From the NCBI RefSeq assembly GCF_017104645.1, contig NZ_JAAGPF010000045.1, positions 1-35,534 of the forward strand: a stretch of DNA of 35,534 nucleotides, written 5' to 3'. Source of the stretch: Burkholderia sp. Ac-20379. GTDB taxonomy: Bacteria; Pseudomonadota; Gammaproteobacteria; Burkholderiales; Burkholderiaceae. Within the stretch, counting starts at the first letter, position 1. Each line of letters starts with the position of its first letter. A model generated the notes under the pieces. That model was given only the letters and a program-made list of their open reading frames with translations, had not been told where the DNA came from and ran no database searches. Position numbers and translations under genes: made by a program. Shown one piece after another: positions 9,442 to 16,816 of this stretch.

Positions 9442-11877
9442 GTGAGCAATTTCATCATTCGCAAGGTCGCCGTGCTCGGCGCCGGCGTGATGGGCGCGCA
9501 GATCGCCGCGCATCTCGTCAACGCGCGCGTCCCGGTGCTGCTGTTCGATCTGCCGGCCAAGGAAGGCCCGAAGAACGGCATCGCGCTGAAGGCGATCGAG
9601 AATCTCAAGAAGCTGTCGCCCGCGCCGTTCGGCGTCAAGGACGACGCGAAATACCTCGAACCGGCCAACTACGAAGACGACATCGCCAAGCTCGCCGAGT
9701 GCGATCTCGTGATCGAGGCGATCGCCGAGCGCATGGACTGGAAGCACGATCTCTACAAGAAGGTCGCGCCGCACATCGGGCCGAACGCGATCTTCGCGTC
9801 GAACACGTCGGGCCTGTCGATCACGGCGCTGTCGGACGGCTTCGCCGACGCGCTGAAGGCGCGCTTCTGCGGCGTGCACTTCTTCAACCCGCCGCGCTAC
9901 ATGCACCTCGTCGAACTGATCCCGACCGCCGCCACGCGGCCCGAGATCCTCGACCAGCTCGAAACCTTCCTGACCAGCGTGGTCGGCAAGGGCGTGGTGC
10001 ACGCGAAGGACACGCCGAACTTCATCGCGAACCGCGTCGGCATCTTCTCGATCCTCGCGGTGATCACCGAGGCCGCCAAGTTCGGCCTGCGCTTCGACGA
10101 AGTGGACGACCTGACCGGCGCGCGCCTGGGCCGCGCGAAATCGGCCACGTTCCGCACCGCCGACGTGGTGGGCCTCGACACGATGGCGCACGTCATCAAG
10201 ACGATGCAGGACAACCTCGCCGACGATCCGTTCTTCCCCGTGTACGAAACGCCGCCCGTGCTCGCCGAGCTGGTGAAGCAGGGCGCGCTCGGCCAGAAGA
10301 CCGGCGCGGGCTTCTACAAGAAGGAAGGCAAGGCGATCAAGGTGCTCGATCCGAAATCGGGCAGCTACGTGGACGGCGGCGCGAAGGCCGACGAAACCGT
10401 GGGCCGCATCCTCAAGCGTCCGCCCGCCGAACGCCTGAAGCTGCTGCGCGAATCGACGCATCCGCAGGCGCAGTTCCTGTGGTCGGTGTTCCGCGACGTG
10501 TTCCATTACATCGGCTACCACCTCGAATCGATCGCCGACAACGCGCGCGACGTCGATCTGGCAATCCGCTGGGGCTTCGGCTGGAGCGAAGGCCCGTTCG
10601 AAGGCTGGCAGGCCGCCGGCTGGAAGCAGATCGCCGAATGGGTGCAGGAAGACATCGCCGCGGGCAAGGCGCTCGCCAACGTGCCGCTGCCGTCGTGGGT
10701 GCTCGAAGGCGCCGTGGCCGAGAAGGGCGGCGTGCATACCGACGAAGGGTCGTGGTCGCCGGCCGCCGGCCGGTTCGTGCCGCGCTCGACGCTGCCGGTG
10801 TACGAGCGCCAGGTATTCCGCGCGCCGCTGATCGGCGAGGCCGGACGCGATCCGAAAACCTGGGGCAAGACGCTGATCGAGACCGATTCGGTGCGCGCCT
10901 GGGTGGACGAGCGCGCGGGCCAGGACGACGTGGTGATCGTCTCGTTCAAGTCGAAGATGAACACCATCGGCCCGGGCGTGATCGATGGCCTCGTGCAGGC
11001 GATCGAGCTGGCCGAGAAGGACTACAAGGCCGTGGTGATCTGGCAGCCGACCTCGCTGAAGCTCGGCACGCCGGGCGGCCCGTTCTCGGCCGGCGCGAAC
11101 CTCGAGGAGGCGATGCCCGCGTTCATGATGGGCGGCGCGAAGGGCATCGAGCCGTTCGTCAAGAAGTTCCAGGAAGGCATGCTGCGCGTGAAGTACGCGA
11201 ACGTGCCGGTGGTGGCGGCCGTGTCGGGCATCGCGCTCGGCGGCGGTTGCGAACTGATGCTGCACAGCGCCAAGCGCGTGGTGCACGTCGAGAGCTACGT
11301 CGGCCTCGTGGAAGTGGGCGTGGGCCTGGTGCCGGCCGGCGGCGGCCTCAAGGAAGCGGCGCTGCGCGCGGCCGAAGCCGCCACGGCGGCCGGTGCGACC
11401 ACCGACATCCTGAAGTTCGTCACCAAGTCGTTCGAGAACGCGGCGATGGCGAAGGTGTCGGCCTCGGCGCACGACGCCCGCGCGATGGGCTACGTGAAGC
11501 CGTCGGACACCATCGTGTTCAACGTGTTCGAACTGCTCGACGTGGCCCGCAAGGAAGCGCGCGCGCTGGCCGACGCCGGCTACCGCGCGCCGCTGAAGGC
11601 CCGCGAGATTCCGGTGGCGGGCCGCTCGGCGATCTCGACCATCAAGGCGCAGCTCGTCAACATGCGCGACGGCCGCTTCATCAGCGAGCACGACTACAAG
11701 ATCGCGAGCCGCATCGCCGAAGCCGTCTGCGGCGGCGACGTCGAAGCCGGCAGCACGGTGGACGAGGAATGGCTGCTCGCGCTGGAGCGCCGCGCCTTCG
11801 TCGAACTGCTCGGCACGCAGAAGACGCAGGAACGGATCATGGGCATGTTGCAGACCGGCAAGCCGGTGCGTAACTGA
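9442..11877 (+). CDS. 3-hydroxyacyl-CoA dehydrogenase / enoyl-CoA hydratase fusion (FadN type)
   Basis: 811 residues from the GTG at 9442, preceded by GGAGGA at 9431-9436. The protein carries two beta-oxidation steps. The N-terminal NAD-binding Rossmann motif is VLGAGVMGAQIAAHL (residues 11-25), followed by the 3-hydroxyacyl-CoA dehydrogenase core and C-terminal domain to about residue 470. A crotonase domain then holds the oxyanion-hole region ISGIALGGGCELML and the LVEVGVGLVPAGGG segment. A final helical region ends the protein. This order (dehydrogenase first, hydratase second) is that of Bacillus FadN and is opposite to E. coli FadB. Together with the thiolase it should complete the cycle begun by the upstream dehydrogenase. 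Confidence 0.93.
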   Translation: MSNFIIRKVAVLGAGVMGAQIAAHLVNARVPVLLFDLPAKEGPKNGIALKAIENLKKLSPAPFGVKDDAKYLEPANYEDDIAKLAECDLVIEAIAERMDWKHDLYKKVAPHIGPNAIFASNTSGLSITALSDGFADALKARFCGVHFFNPPRYMHLVELIPTAATRPEILDQLETFLTSVVGKGVVHAKDTPNFIANRVGIFSILAVITEAAKFGLRFDEVDDLTGARLGRAKSATFRTADVVGLDTMAHVIKTMQDNLADDPFFPVYETPPVLAELVKQGALGQKTGAGFYKKEGKAIKVLDPKSGSYVDGGAKADETVGRILKRPPAERLKLLRESTHPQAQFLWSVFRDVFHYIGYHLESIADNARDVDLAIRWGFGWSEGPFEGWQAAGWKQIAEWVQEDIAAGKALANVPLPSWVLEGAVAEKGGVHTDEGSWSPAAGRFVPRSTLPVYERQVFRAPLIGEAGRDPKTWGKTLIETDSVRAWVDERAGQDDVVIVSFKSKMNTIGPGVIDGLVQAIELAEKDYKAVVIWQPTSLKLGTPGGPFSAGANLEEAMPAFMMGGAKGIEPFVKKFQEGMLRVKYANVPVVAAVSGIALGGGCELMLHSAKRVVHVESYVGLVEVGVGLVPAGGGLKEAALRAAEAATAAGATTDILKFVTKSFENAAMAKVSASAHDARAMGYVKPSDTIVFNVFELLDVARKEARALADAGYRAPLKAREIPVAGRSAISTIKAQLVNMRDGRFISEHDYKIASRIAEAVCGGDVEAGSTVDEEWLLALERRAFVELLGTQKTQERIMGMLQTGKPVRN

Positions 11878-11896
11878 GCGACCTAAGGAGCTTCAA

Positions 11897-13096
11897 ATGA
11901 GCAAACAACTGCAAGACGCCTATATCGTCGCCGCGAGCCGCACGCCGATCGGCAAGGCCCCGCGCGGCGCGTTCAAGAACACGCGCCCCGACGAACTGCT
12001 GGTGCACGCGATCAAGTCGGCGGTCGGCCAGGTGCCGGGCCTCGACACCAAGCTGATCGAGGACGCGATCATCGGCTGCGCGATTCCGGAAGCCGAGCAG
12101 GGCCTGAACGTGGCGCGCATGGGCGCGCTGCTGGCCGGCCTGCCGAACACAGTCGGCGGAGTGACCGTCAACCGCTTCTGCGCCTCGGGCATCACCGCGC
12201 TGGCGATGGCGGCGGATCGGATTCGCGTGGGCGAATCCGATGCGCTGATCGCGGGCGGCTGCGAATCGATGAGCATGGTGCCGATGATGGGCAACAAGCC
12301 GTCGCTGTCGCCGCACATCTTCGACCGCAACGAGGATGTCGGCATCGCCTACGGCATGGGCCTGACGGCCGAGCGCGTGGCCGAGCAGTGGAAGGTGAGC
12401 CGCGAGGATCAGGACGCGTTCTCGGTCGAATCGCACCGCAAGGCGTTCGCCGCGCAGCAGGCCGGCGAATTCGACGACGAAATCTCGCCGTACACGATCA
12501 CCGAGCGTTTCCCGAACCTGTCGACCGGCGAAGTCGAGGTGCTCACGCGCGAGCTCAAGCTCGACGAAGGCCCGCGCGCCGACACCTCGCCCGAAGGCCT
12601 GGCCAAGCTGCGCACCGTGTTCGCCAACAAGGGCACGGTCACGGCCGGCAACAGCTCGCAGACCTCGGACGGCGCCGGTGCGCTGATCGTCGTCTCGGAG
12701 AAGGTGCTCAAGGAATTCAACCTGACGCCGCTGGCGCGCTTCGTCAGCTTCGCGGTGCGCGGCGTGCCGCCGGAAATCATGGGTATCGGCCCGAAGGAAG
12801 CGATTCCGGCCGCGCTGAAGGCCGCCGGCCTCAAGCAGGACGATCTCGACTGGATCGAACTGAACGAGGCGTTCGCGGCGCAATCGCTGGCCGTGATTCG
12901 CGACCTGGGCCTCGATCCGTCGAAGGTCAACCCGATGGGCGGCGCGATCGCGCTGGGCCACCCGCTCGGCGCGACCGGTGCGATCCGCGCGGCCACGGTG
13001 GTGCACGCGCTGCGCCGCCGCAACCTGAAGTACGGGATGGTCACGATGTGCGTCGGCACCGGCATGGGCGCCGCGGGCATCATCGAACGGCTGTAA
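11897..13096 (+). CDS. fadA: Acetyl-CoA acyltransferase (3-ketoacyl-CoA thiolase)
   Basis: 399 residues with a good AAGGAG ribosome site 19 bases past the fadN-like stop. It cleaves 3-ketoacyl-CoA with CoA to release acetyl-CoA. The nucleophile is Cys95 in VNRFCASGIT. The other catalytic residues are His355 in ALGHPLGATG and Cys385 in MCVGTGMGA. The sequence is a full-length degradative-type thiolase. The symbol follows the Bacillus fadNAE analogy; orthology to E. coli fadA was not tested. A strong terminator follows at 13119. Confidence 0.92.
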   Translation: MSKQLQDAYIVAASRTPIGKAPRGAFKNTRPDELLVHAIKSAVGQVPGLDTKLIEDAIIGCAIPEAEQGLNVARMGALLAGLPNTVGGVTVNRFCASGITALAMAADRIRVGESDALIAGGCESMSMVPMMGNKPSLSPHIFDRNEDVGIAYGMGLTAERVAEQWKVSREDQDAFSVESHRKAFAAQQAGEFDDEISPYTITERFPNLSTGEVEVLTRELKLDEGPRADTSPEGLAKLRTVFANKGTVTAGNSSQTSDGAGALIVVSEKVLKEFNLTPLARFVSFAVRGVPPEIMGIGPKEAIPAALKAAGLKQDDLDWIELNEAFAAQSLAVIRDLGLDPSKVNPMGGAIALGHPLGATGAIRAATVVHALRRRNLKYGMVTMCVGTGMGAAGIIERL

Positions 13097-13118
13097 GCGG
13101 GTTTCGCAGCCGATCACG

Positions 13119-13154
13119 GCGGTGCGCGGGCCAACGCTCGCGCACCGCTTTTTT
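13119..13154 (+). terminator. Intrinsic terminator inside the beta-oxidation unit, after the thiolase
   Basis: GCGGTGCGCG (13119-13128) pairs perfectly with CGCGCACCGC (13139-13148), followed by six T. It should stop most transcripts before the last crotonase gene, which starts 42 bp further on. Confidence 0.9.
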
Positions 13155-13195
13155 ACGCACGAGATGGTGCGTACGAGATACGAGGAGACGGTGAG

Positions 13196-13963
13196 ATGGA
13201 TATCCAGACCGACGTCGCGGACGGCGTCCTGACGATCACGATCGCGCGCCCGGCGAAGAAGAACGCGATCACGGCGGCGATGTATCAGGCGATGGCCGAT
13301 GCGCTGGCCCGCGCGCAGGAAGACAGCGCGGTGCGCGCGATCCTGATTCGCGGCAGCGACGGCAACTTCAGCGCCGGCAACGACCTCGAGGATTTCATGA
13401 AGTCGCCGCCGAACACGCCCGATGCGCCGGTGTTCCAGTTCCTGGATCGGATCAGCACGGCGGCCAAGCCGATCGTCGCGGCGGTGCCGGGCATCGCGGT
13501 GGGCGTGGGCGTGACCATGCTGCTGCACTGCGACCTGGTGTATGCGGCCGATACGGCCAAGCTGTCGCTGCCGTTCACGCAACTGGGCTTGTGCCCGGAA
13601 GCCGCCTCGAGCCTGCTGCTGACGCGCCTTGCCGGCCACCAGATCGCCGCGGAAAAGCTGATGCTCGGCGAGCCGTTCGATGCGCTGGAGGCGCACCGCA
13701 TCGGCATCGTCAACCGCGTGCTGCCGGCTGCCGAACTCGACGCGTTCGCGGCGCAGCAGGCCGCCAAGCTGGCGGCGCTGCCGGCCTCGTCGCTGCGCGT
13801 GACCAAGGCGCTGATCAAGCGCACCGGCAGCACCGTTGAGGTGGCGCAGCGCATGGACGAGGAAGCGCGCCATTTCGGCGAGATGCTGCGCGGGCCGGAA
13901 GCGCGCGAGGCGATCGGCGCGTTCTTCGAGAAGCGCAAGCCCGATTTTCGTCAGTTCGACTGA
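13196..13963 (+). CDS. Enoyl-CoA hydratase/isomerase family protein (crotonase fold)
   Basis: 255 residues with a purine-rich ribosome site (GAGGAGA) before the ATG. The crotonase signatures are present: GNFSAGNDLEDF, PGIAVGVGVTMLLHCDLVYA and QLGLCPEAASSLLL. In hydratases the two catalytic glutamates lie in this last region. The GLCPEAASS form, with a single Glu, looks more like enoyl-CoA isomerases, so a role in handling unsaturated fatty acids is plausible. Substrate is not certain. The gene is the last of the beta-oxidation unit and stands behind an internal terminator, so its expression may be lower or separately driven. Confidence 0.9.
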   Translation: MDIQTDVADGVLTITIARPAKKNAITAAMYQAMADALARAQEDSAVRAILIRGSDGNFSAGNDLEDFMKSPPNTPDAPVFQFLDRISTAAKPIVAAVPGIAVGVGVTMLLHCDLVYAADTAKLSLPFTQLGLCPEAASSLLLTRLAGHQIAAEKLMLGEPFDALEAHRIGIVNRVLPAAELDAFAAQQAAKLAALPASSLRVTKALIKRTGSTVEVAQRMDEEARHFGEMLRGPEAREAIGAFFEKRKPDFRQFD

Positions 13964-13988
13964 ACGACCGGCGCGTCGCCAGCGGATG

Positions 13989-14020
13989 AACGGCCCGGCC
14001 ACGATTGACCGGGCCGTTTT
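13989..14020 (+). terminator. Intrinsic terminator at the end of the beta-oxidation unit
   Basis: AACGGCCCGG (13989-13998) pairs perfectly with CCGGGCCGTT (14009-14018) and is followed by further T. It lies 26 bases past the crotonase stop. Confidence 0.88.
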
Positions 14021-14052
14021 GCCTTGGGCGGCGTATTGCGTATCGGGCTCTT

Positions 14053-14104
14053 GACGCGGGCTTTTGAAGCGCGCTTTCGAAGCGGGCGTTCGAATCAGGC
14101 GTTC
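14053..14104. repeat. Four degenerate 13-bp tandem repeats at the 3' end of the DUF2867 gene
   Basis: The units are GACGCGGGCTTTT, GAAGCGCGCTTTC, GAAGCGGGCGTTC and GAATCAGGCGTTC, in phase at 14053, 14066, 14079 and 14092. The last unit contains the DUF2867 stop codon (14095-14097 on the minus strand) and its final coding bases. The array sits in the convergent gap after the crotonase terminator. Confidence 0.6.
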
Positions 14105-14652
14105 GCTCGAGCGAGGGCCTGCGCCGCGCGGCCGAGCAGCGTGCGCACCACCGCACGATGGAACGGCGCGATCGCGCCGATATAGGCGCGGCCGAGCAGG
14201 TTGTGGCAACGCACCACCGTGGTGGCCACCAGCTCGAACTGCTGCGTGCCGGCCTTCGGGCGATACAGCAGCGAGCACTGGAAATCGAGGTGGATGTCGT
14301 TTTCGCCGACGATCAGCTCGGCCTCGTCGCGCGACAGCACGCGGAAGAAATCGATGCGGTCCGCGCGGTCGGCTTGCAGCCTGGCGCGCATCGCGGTGGA
14401 GGACGTCACGCCGAAGCCGCGCATGAGGCGGTCGCGCAACGCGAGCAGCGCGCGGAACCAGGCGGGCGGATCGTTCAGCGTGGCCCGGGCGAGCGCGTCG
14501 ATGTCGTAGTGCGCGGCGGGCGGCAGCGTGACGGCGAACGCGTCGAGCAGATCGGCGCCGGCATAGTGCGGCGCGATGCGGCTTTCGGCGGGCGCCGGAA
14601 CCGGCCGGGCGGCGCGCACGGCGGCGCAGGGGAACAGGTCGGTCATCGGCAT
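14095..14652 (-). CDS. DUF2867 domain-containing protein
   Basis: 185 residues beginning MPMTDLFPCAAVRA. The sequence shows an alpha/beta domain with the HLDFQCSLLY and TVVRCHNLLGRAYIGAI stretches I associate with DUF2867 (PF11066), a family without an assigned activity. The C-terminal segment resembles the PFHRAVVRTLL ending seen in related SRPBCC-like proteins. No signal peptide or membrane helix is evident. It lies downstream of fdhD on the same strand with a 111-bp gap, so co-transcription is possible but not clear. Confidence 0.8.
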   Translation of the reverse strand: MPMTDLFPCAAVRAARPVPAPAESRIAPHYAGADLLDAFAVTLPPAAHYDIDALARATLNDPPAWFRALLALRDRLMRGFGVTSSTAMRARLQADRADRIDFFRVLSRDEAELIVGENDIHLDFQCSLLYRPKAGTQQFELVATTVVRCHNLLGRAYIGAIAPFHRAVVRTLLGRAAQALARANA

Positions 14653-14763
14653 GGCGGTAAGCCTCCGGGCACGGGCGCCGCAGCGAAAGGGCGCATCGGG
14701 GCAGTGTAGCGGCTGCCGGCGAGGCGTGCCGGCTGGATGCGCGGCGCGCCGGTTCGGCCGCGC

Positions 14764-15591
14764 TCAGGCCGTGCCGTAATCCACGTAGCCCGATTCGCGG
14801 CAGAAGCTCACGAGCCGCAGGCCCGCTTCGCGCGCGATCGCGATCGCCAGCGAGGACGGTGCCGAAATCGTCGCCACCAGCGGGATGCCGACGCGCGCGG
14901 CCTTGCGCACCAGCTCGTAGCTGGCGCGGCTCGACAGGAACACGAAGCCGTCGGTCAGATCGGCGCGCGCGAGCACCAGATGGCCGATCAGCTTGTCGAG
15001 CGCATTGTGGCGGCCCACATCCTCGAACGCGCAGCGGATTGCGCCCGTGGCGTCGCACCAGGCGGCCGCGTGCAGCCCGCCCGTCAGCCTGGTCAGCGCC
15101 TGATGCGCGGGCAGCGCGCGCGCCGCCTGCGCCAGCGCGTCGGGCGCCATGCGGTCGAGAAAGCCGGTCACGGGCACGCGTTCGGGGGCCAGGTCGAGCA
15201 GATCAATGCTCTCGACGCCGCACACGCCGCAGCCGGTGCGCCCGGCCAGCGCGCGGCGCCGGTCCTTCAGCGCCAGAAACGCCTGCTGGATCACCTCGAG
15301 ATGAATCTCCGCGTGGGGGATGGCCGCGTCGGTGCGCAGCGTCACTTCGATGTCCTTGATGTCGGCGCCGCGCGAGACGATCCCTTCCGAGATCGCGAAG
15401 CCCACCGCGAACGCCTCCAGGTCGCGCGGCGTGCACATCATCACCGCGTGCGAGATGCCGTTGAACACCAGCGCGACAGGCCATTCCTGGCCGACGTGAT
15501 CGGCGGTGTCGGCGATCTCGCCGCCGCGATGGCGCGAAATCGCGACTTCGACGGCGCCGTTCGGTTCGAGGGATTCGGGGGACGGGTTCAA
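14764..15591 (-). CDS. fdhD: Formate dehydrogenase accessory sulfurtransferase FdhD
   Basis: 275 residues. FdhD passes sulfur from IscS to the molybdenum cofactor of formate dehydrogenase, which is essential for that enzyme. The two conserved cysteines are present as Cys121 and Cys124 in TGCGVCG. The core segments MMCTPRDLEAFAVGF and FEDVGRHNALDKLIG are family hallmarks. The assigned start is a TTG at 15591 because no upstream ATG or GTG fits the frame, so the exact N-terminus is uncertain. No formate dehydrogenase gene lies in the window, so the client enzyme must be encoded elsewhere. The gene is divergent from a nitrate reductase-associated gene. Confidence 0.92.
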   Translation of the reverse strand: MNPSPESLEPNGAVEVAISRHRGGEIADTADHVGQEWPVALVFNGISHAVMMCTPRDLEAFAVGFAISEGIVSRGADIKDIEVTLRTDAAIPHAEIHLEVIQQAFLALKDRRRALAGRTGCGVCGVESIDLLDLAPERVPVTGFLDRMAPDALAQAARALPAHQALTRLTGGLHAAAWCDATGAIRCAFEDVGRHNALDKLIGHLVLARADLTDGFVFLSSRASYELVRKAARVGIPLVATISAPSSLAIAIAREAGLRLVSFCRESGYVDYGTA

Positions 15592-15746
15592 CGGAGGCTC
15601 CAGCGGGGGCGGCGGGTTCTGCAGATTCGACGGTGTGCCGGCACGACGCAGGCAAGGGCAAGCGCGGCGGCGCGGACGGGTTCTACAATACCGGATCGCG
15701 GCGAATCCCGCCGCCTGCCACTTGGCCCATCACTCTCGGAAATCGC
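15592..15746. promoter_or_regulatory. Divergent intergenic region between fdhD and the nitrate reductase-associated gene
   Basis: A TACAAT -10-like hexamer lies at 15684-15689 on the plus strand, about 58 bases before the ATG at 15747. I see no convincing -35 element, and no FNR, NarL or ModE box that I would defend. Confidence 0.3.
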
Positions 15747-16259
15747 ATGGAATTGCGCGACGCGCCGCTGCTGTTCGGCTTCGAAATCCACTCGTCGGAG
15801 GATTTCACCTACATCCCGATGATCGTGCGCTTTCACCTGGACCGTTGCGGGCTGCGGATCTCGCTCGATCAGTGGCAGCAGTTGCCGCTCGACGACCGCA
15901 AGCGGCTGGCGCGGTTTCCGGCGGCGGCCGGCGCCGATCCGGACATGACTCCCGACAGGGAAAATCCCGAGATCGACGCGGGTTTCGGCGAGGCGCTCGC
16001 GCGGATGCTGCACGCGCAGGGCGTGGATCCGGCCGAAACGTTCGAGCCCGAACCCGCGCCCGGCTGGGCGGATCGTTCGGCGGTGCCGCCCGCGCTGACG
16101 GCGCAGTGCGCGCTGGCCGGCCTGCCGGCGCCGTCAACCGCGCAATGGGCCGCGCTCGGCCCGTTCGAGCGCTACGTGCTGGCCAAGCTGTCGCGCAAGC
16201 CGAAGCTCAACCACGATTTCATCCCGGCCATGCGCGAGTTCGCGCTGGCGCCGGCCTGA
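15747..16259 (+). CDS. Nitrate reductase-associated protein family
   Basis: 170 residues from the ATG at 15747 (MELRDAPLLFGFEIHSSEDF). The N-terminal FGFEIHSSEDFTYIPMIVRF and the C-terminal GPFERYVLAKLSRKPKLNHDF are the segments I recognise from the Nitr_red_assoc family (PF09655). That family is named for its frequent neighbourhood with assimilatory nitrate reductase, and its function is not established. There is no nitrate reductase gene here, but fdhD, another molybdoenzyme accessory gene, is immediately divergent. An open frame continues upstream to 15633 but has no ribosome site and is unlikely to be coding. Confidence 0.82.
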   Translation: MELRDAPLLFGFEIHSSEDFTYIPMIVRFHLDRCGLRISLDQWQQLPLDDRKRLARFPAAAGADPDMTPDRENPEIDAGFGEALARMLHAQGVDPAETFEPEPAPGWADRSAVPPALTAQCALAGLPAPSTAQWAALGPFERYVLAKLSRKPKLNHDFIPAMREFALAPA

Positions 16260-16272
16260 GCCGGCCGCGGCG

Positions 16273-16671
16273 TCAGGCGACCGGCGGCAGCGCGCGCGGG
16301 CGCCGCTCCGAATCGGTCGCCACGTAGGTCAGCGTGGCCTCGGTCACCTTCACCACCTCGCCCGCCAGCCCCATGCGCTGCGCATACACTTCCACGCCGA
16401 TCGTGATCGAGGTGTTGCCGGTCTTGACGATCTGCGTGTAGAAGCTGACCAGATCGCCGACGAACACCGGCTGCTTGAACACGAAGGAATTCACCGCCAC
16501 CGTCGCCACGCGGCCGTTGGCGCGGCGGCTGGCCGGGATCGAGCCGGCGATGTCGACCTGCGACATGATCCAGCCGCCGAATACGTCGCCGTGGACGTTC
16601 GCCTCGGACGGTTGCGGGACGACGCGCAGCGTGGGCTGCTGCTGCGGGAGTTGCGGCGACGATTCAGTCAT
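16273..16671 (-). CDS. Hotdog-fold acyl-CoA thioesterase, YciA-like
   Basis: 132 residues from the ATG whose complement lies at 16669-16671 (MTESSPQLPQQQ). It hydrolyses acyl-CoA to free acid and CoA. The hotdog helix and active-site region is NVHGDVFGGWIMSQVDIAG, where the Asn and the later Asp match YciA/BACH-type enzymes. A second conserved stretch is FKQPVFVGDLVSFYT. Length agrees with E. coli YciA (about 132). The frame stays open to 16872, but that part overlaps the ABC exporter gene on the other strand and is not typical. It is convergent with the nitrate reductase-associated gene only 13 bp away, with no terminator visible between them. Confidence 0.9.
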   Translation of the reverse strand: MTESSPQLPQQQPTLRVVPQPSEANVHGDVFGGWIMSQVDIAGSIPASRRANGRVATVAVNSFVFKQPVFVGDLVSFYTQIVKTGNTSITIGVEVYAQRMGLAGEVVKVTEATLTYVATDSERRPRALPPVA

Positions 16672-16816
16672 GACGGGGTTCCACTGGGTGACGGCCGGCG
16701 CGGCGCGGCCGGAGGGCCAGCGACGCGAATCGGCTTCTGCGACAATGCAGGATTCTGAAATTGTACGAGAAAGCGCGTGTCCGGCCTTGTGTCGACGGCA
16801 TGCGCACCGTCCCCTC

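Noticed and set aside
9031-11691. 886-codon minus-strand open frame opposite the beta-oxidation genes
   Set aside because: Same GC artefact: Arg/His-rich with no domain, and it overlaps confidently assigned genes.
11837-15058. 1073-codon minus-strand open frame
   Set aside because: It crosses the thiolase and crotonase genes and two terminators, and the sequence is low-complexity Arg/Ala-rich.
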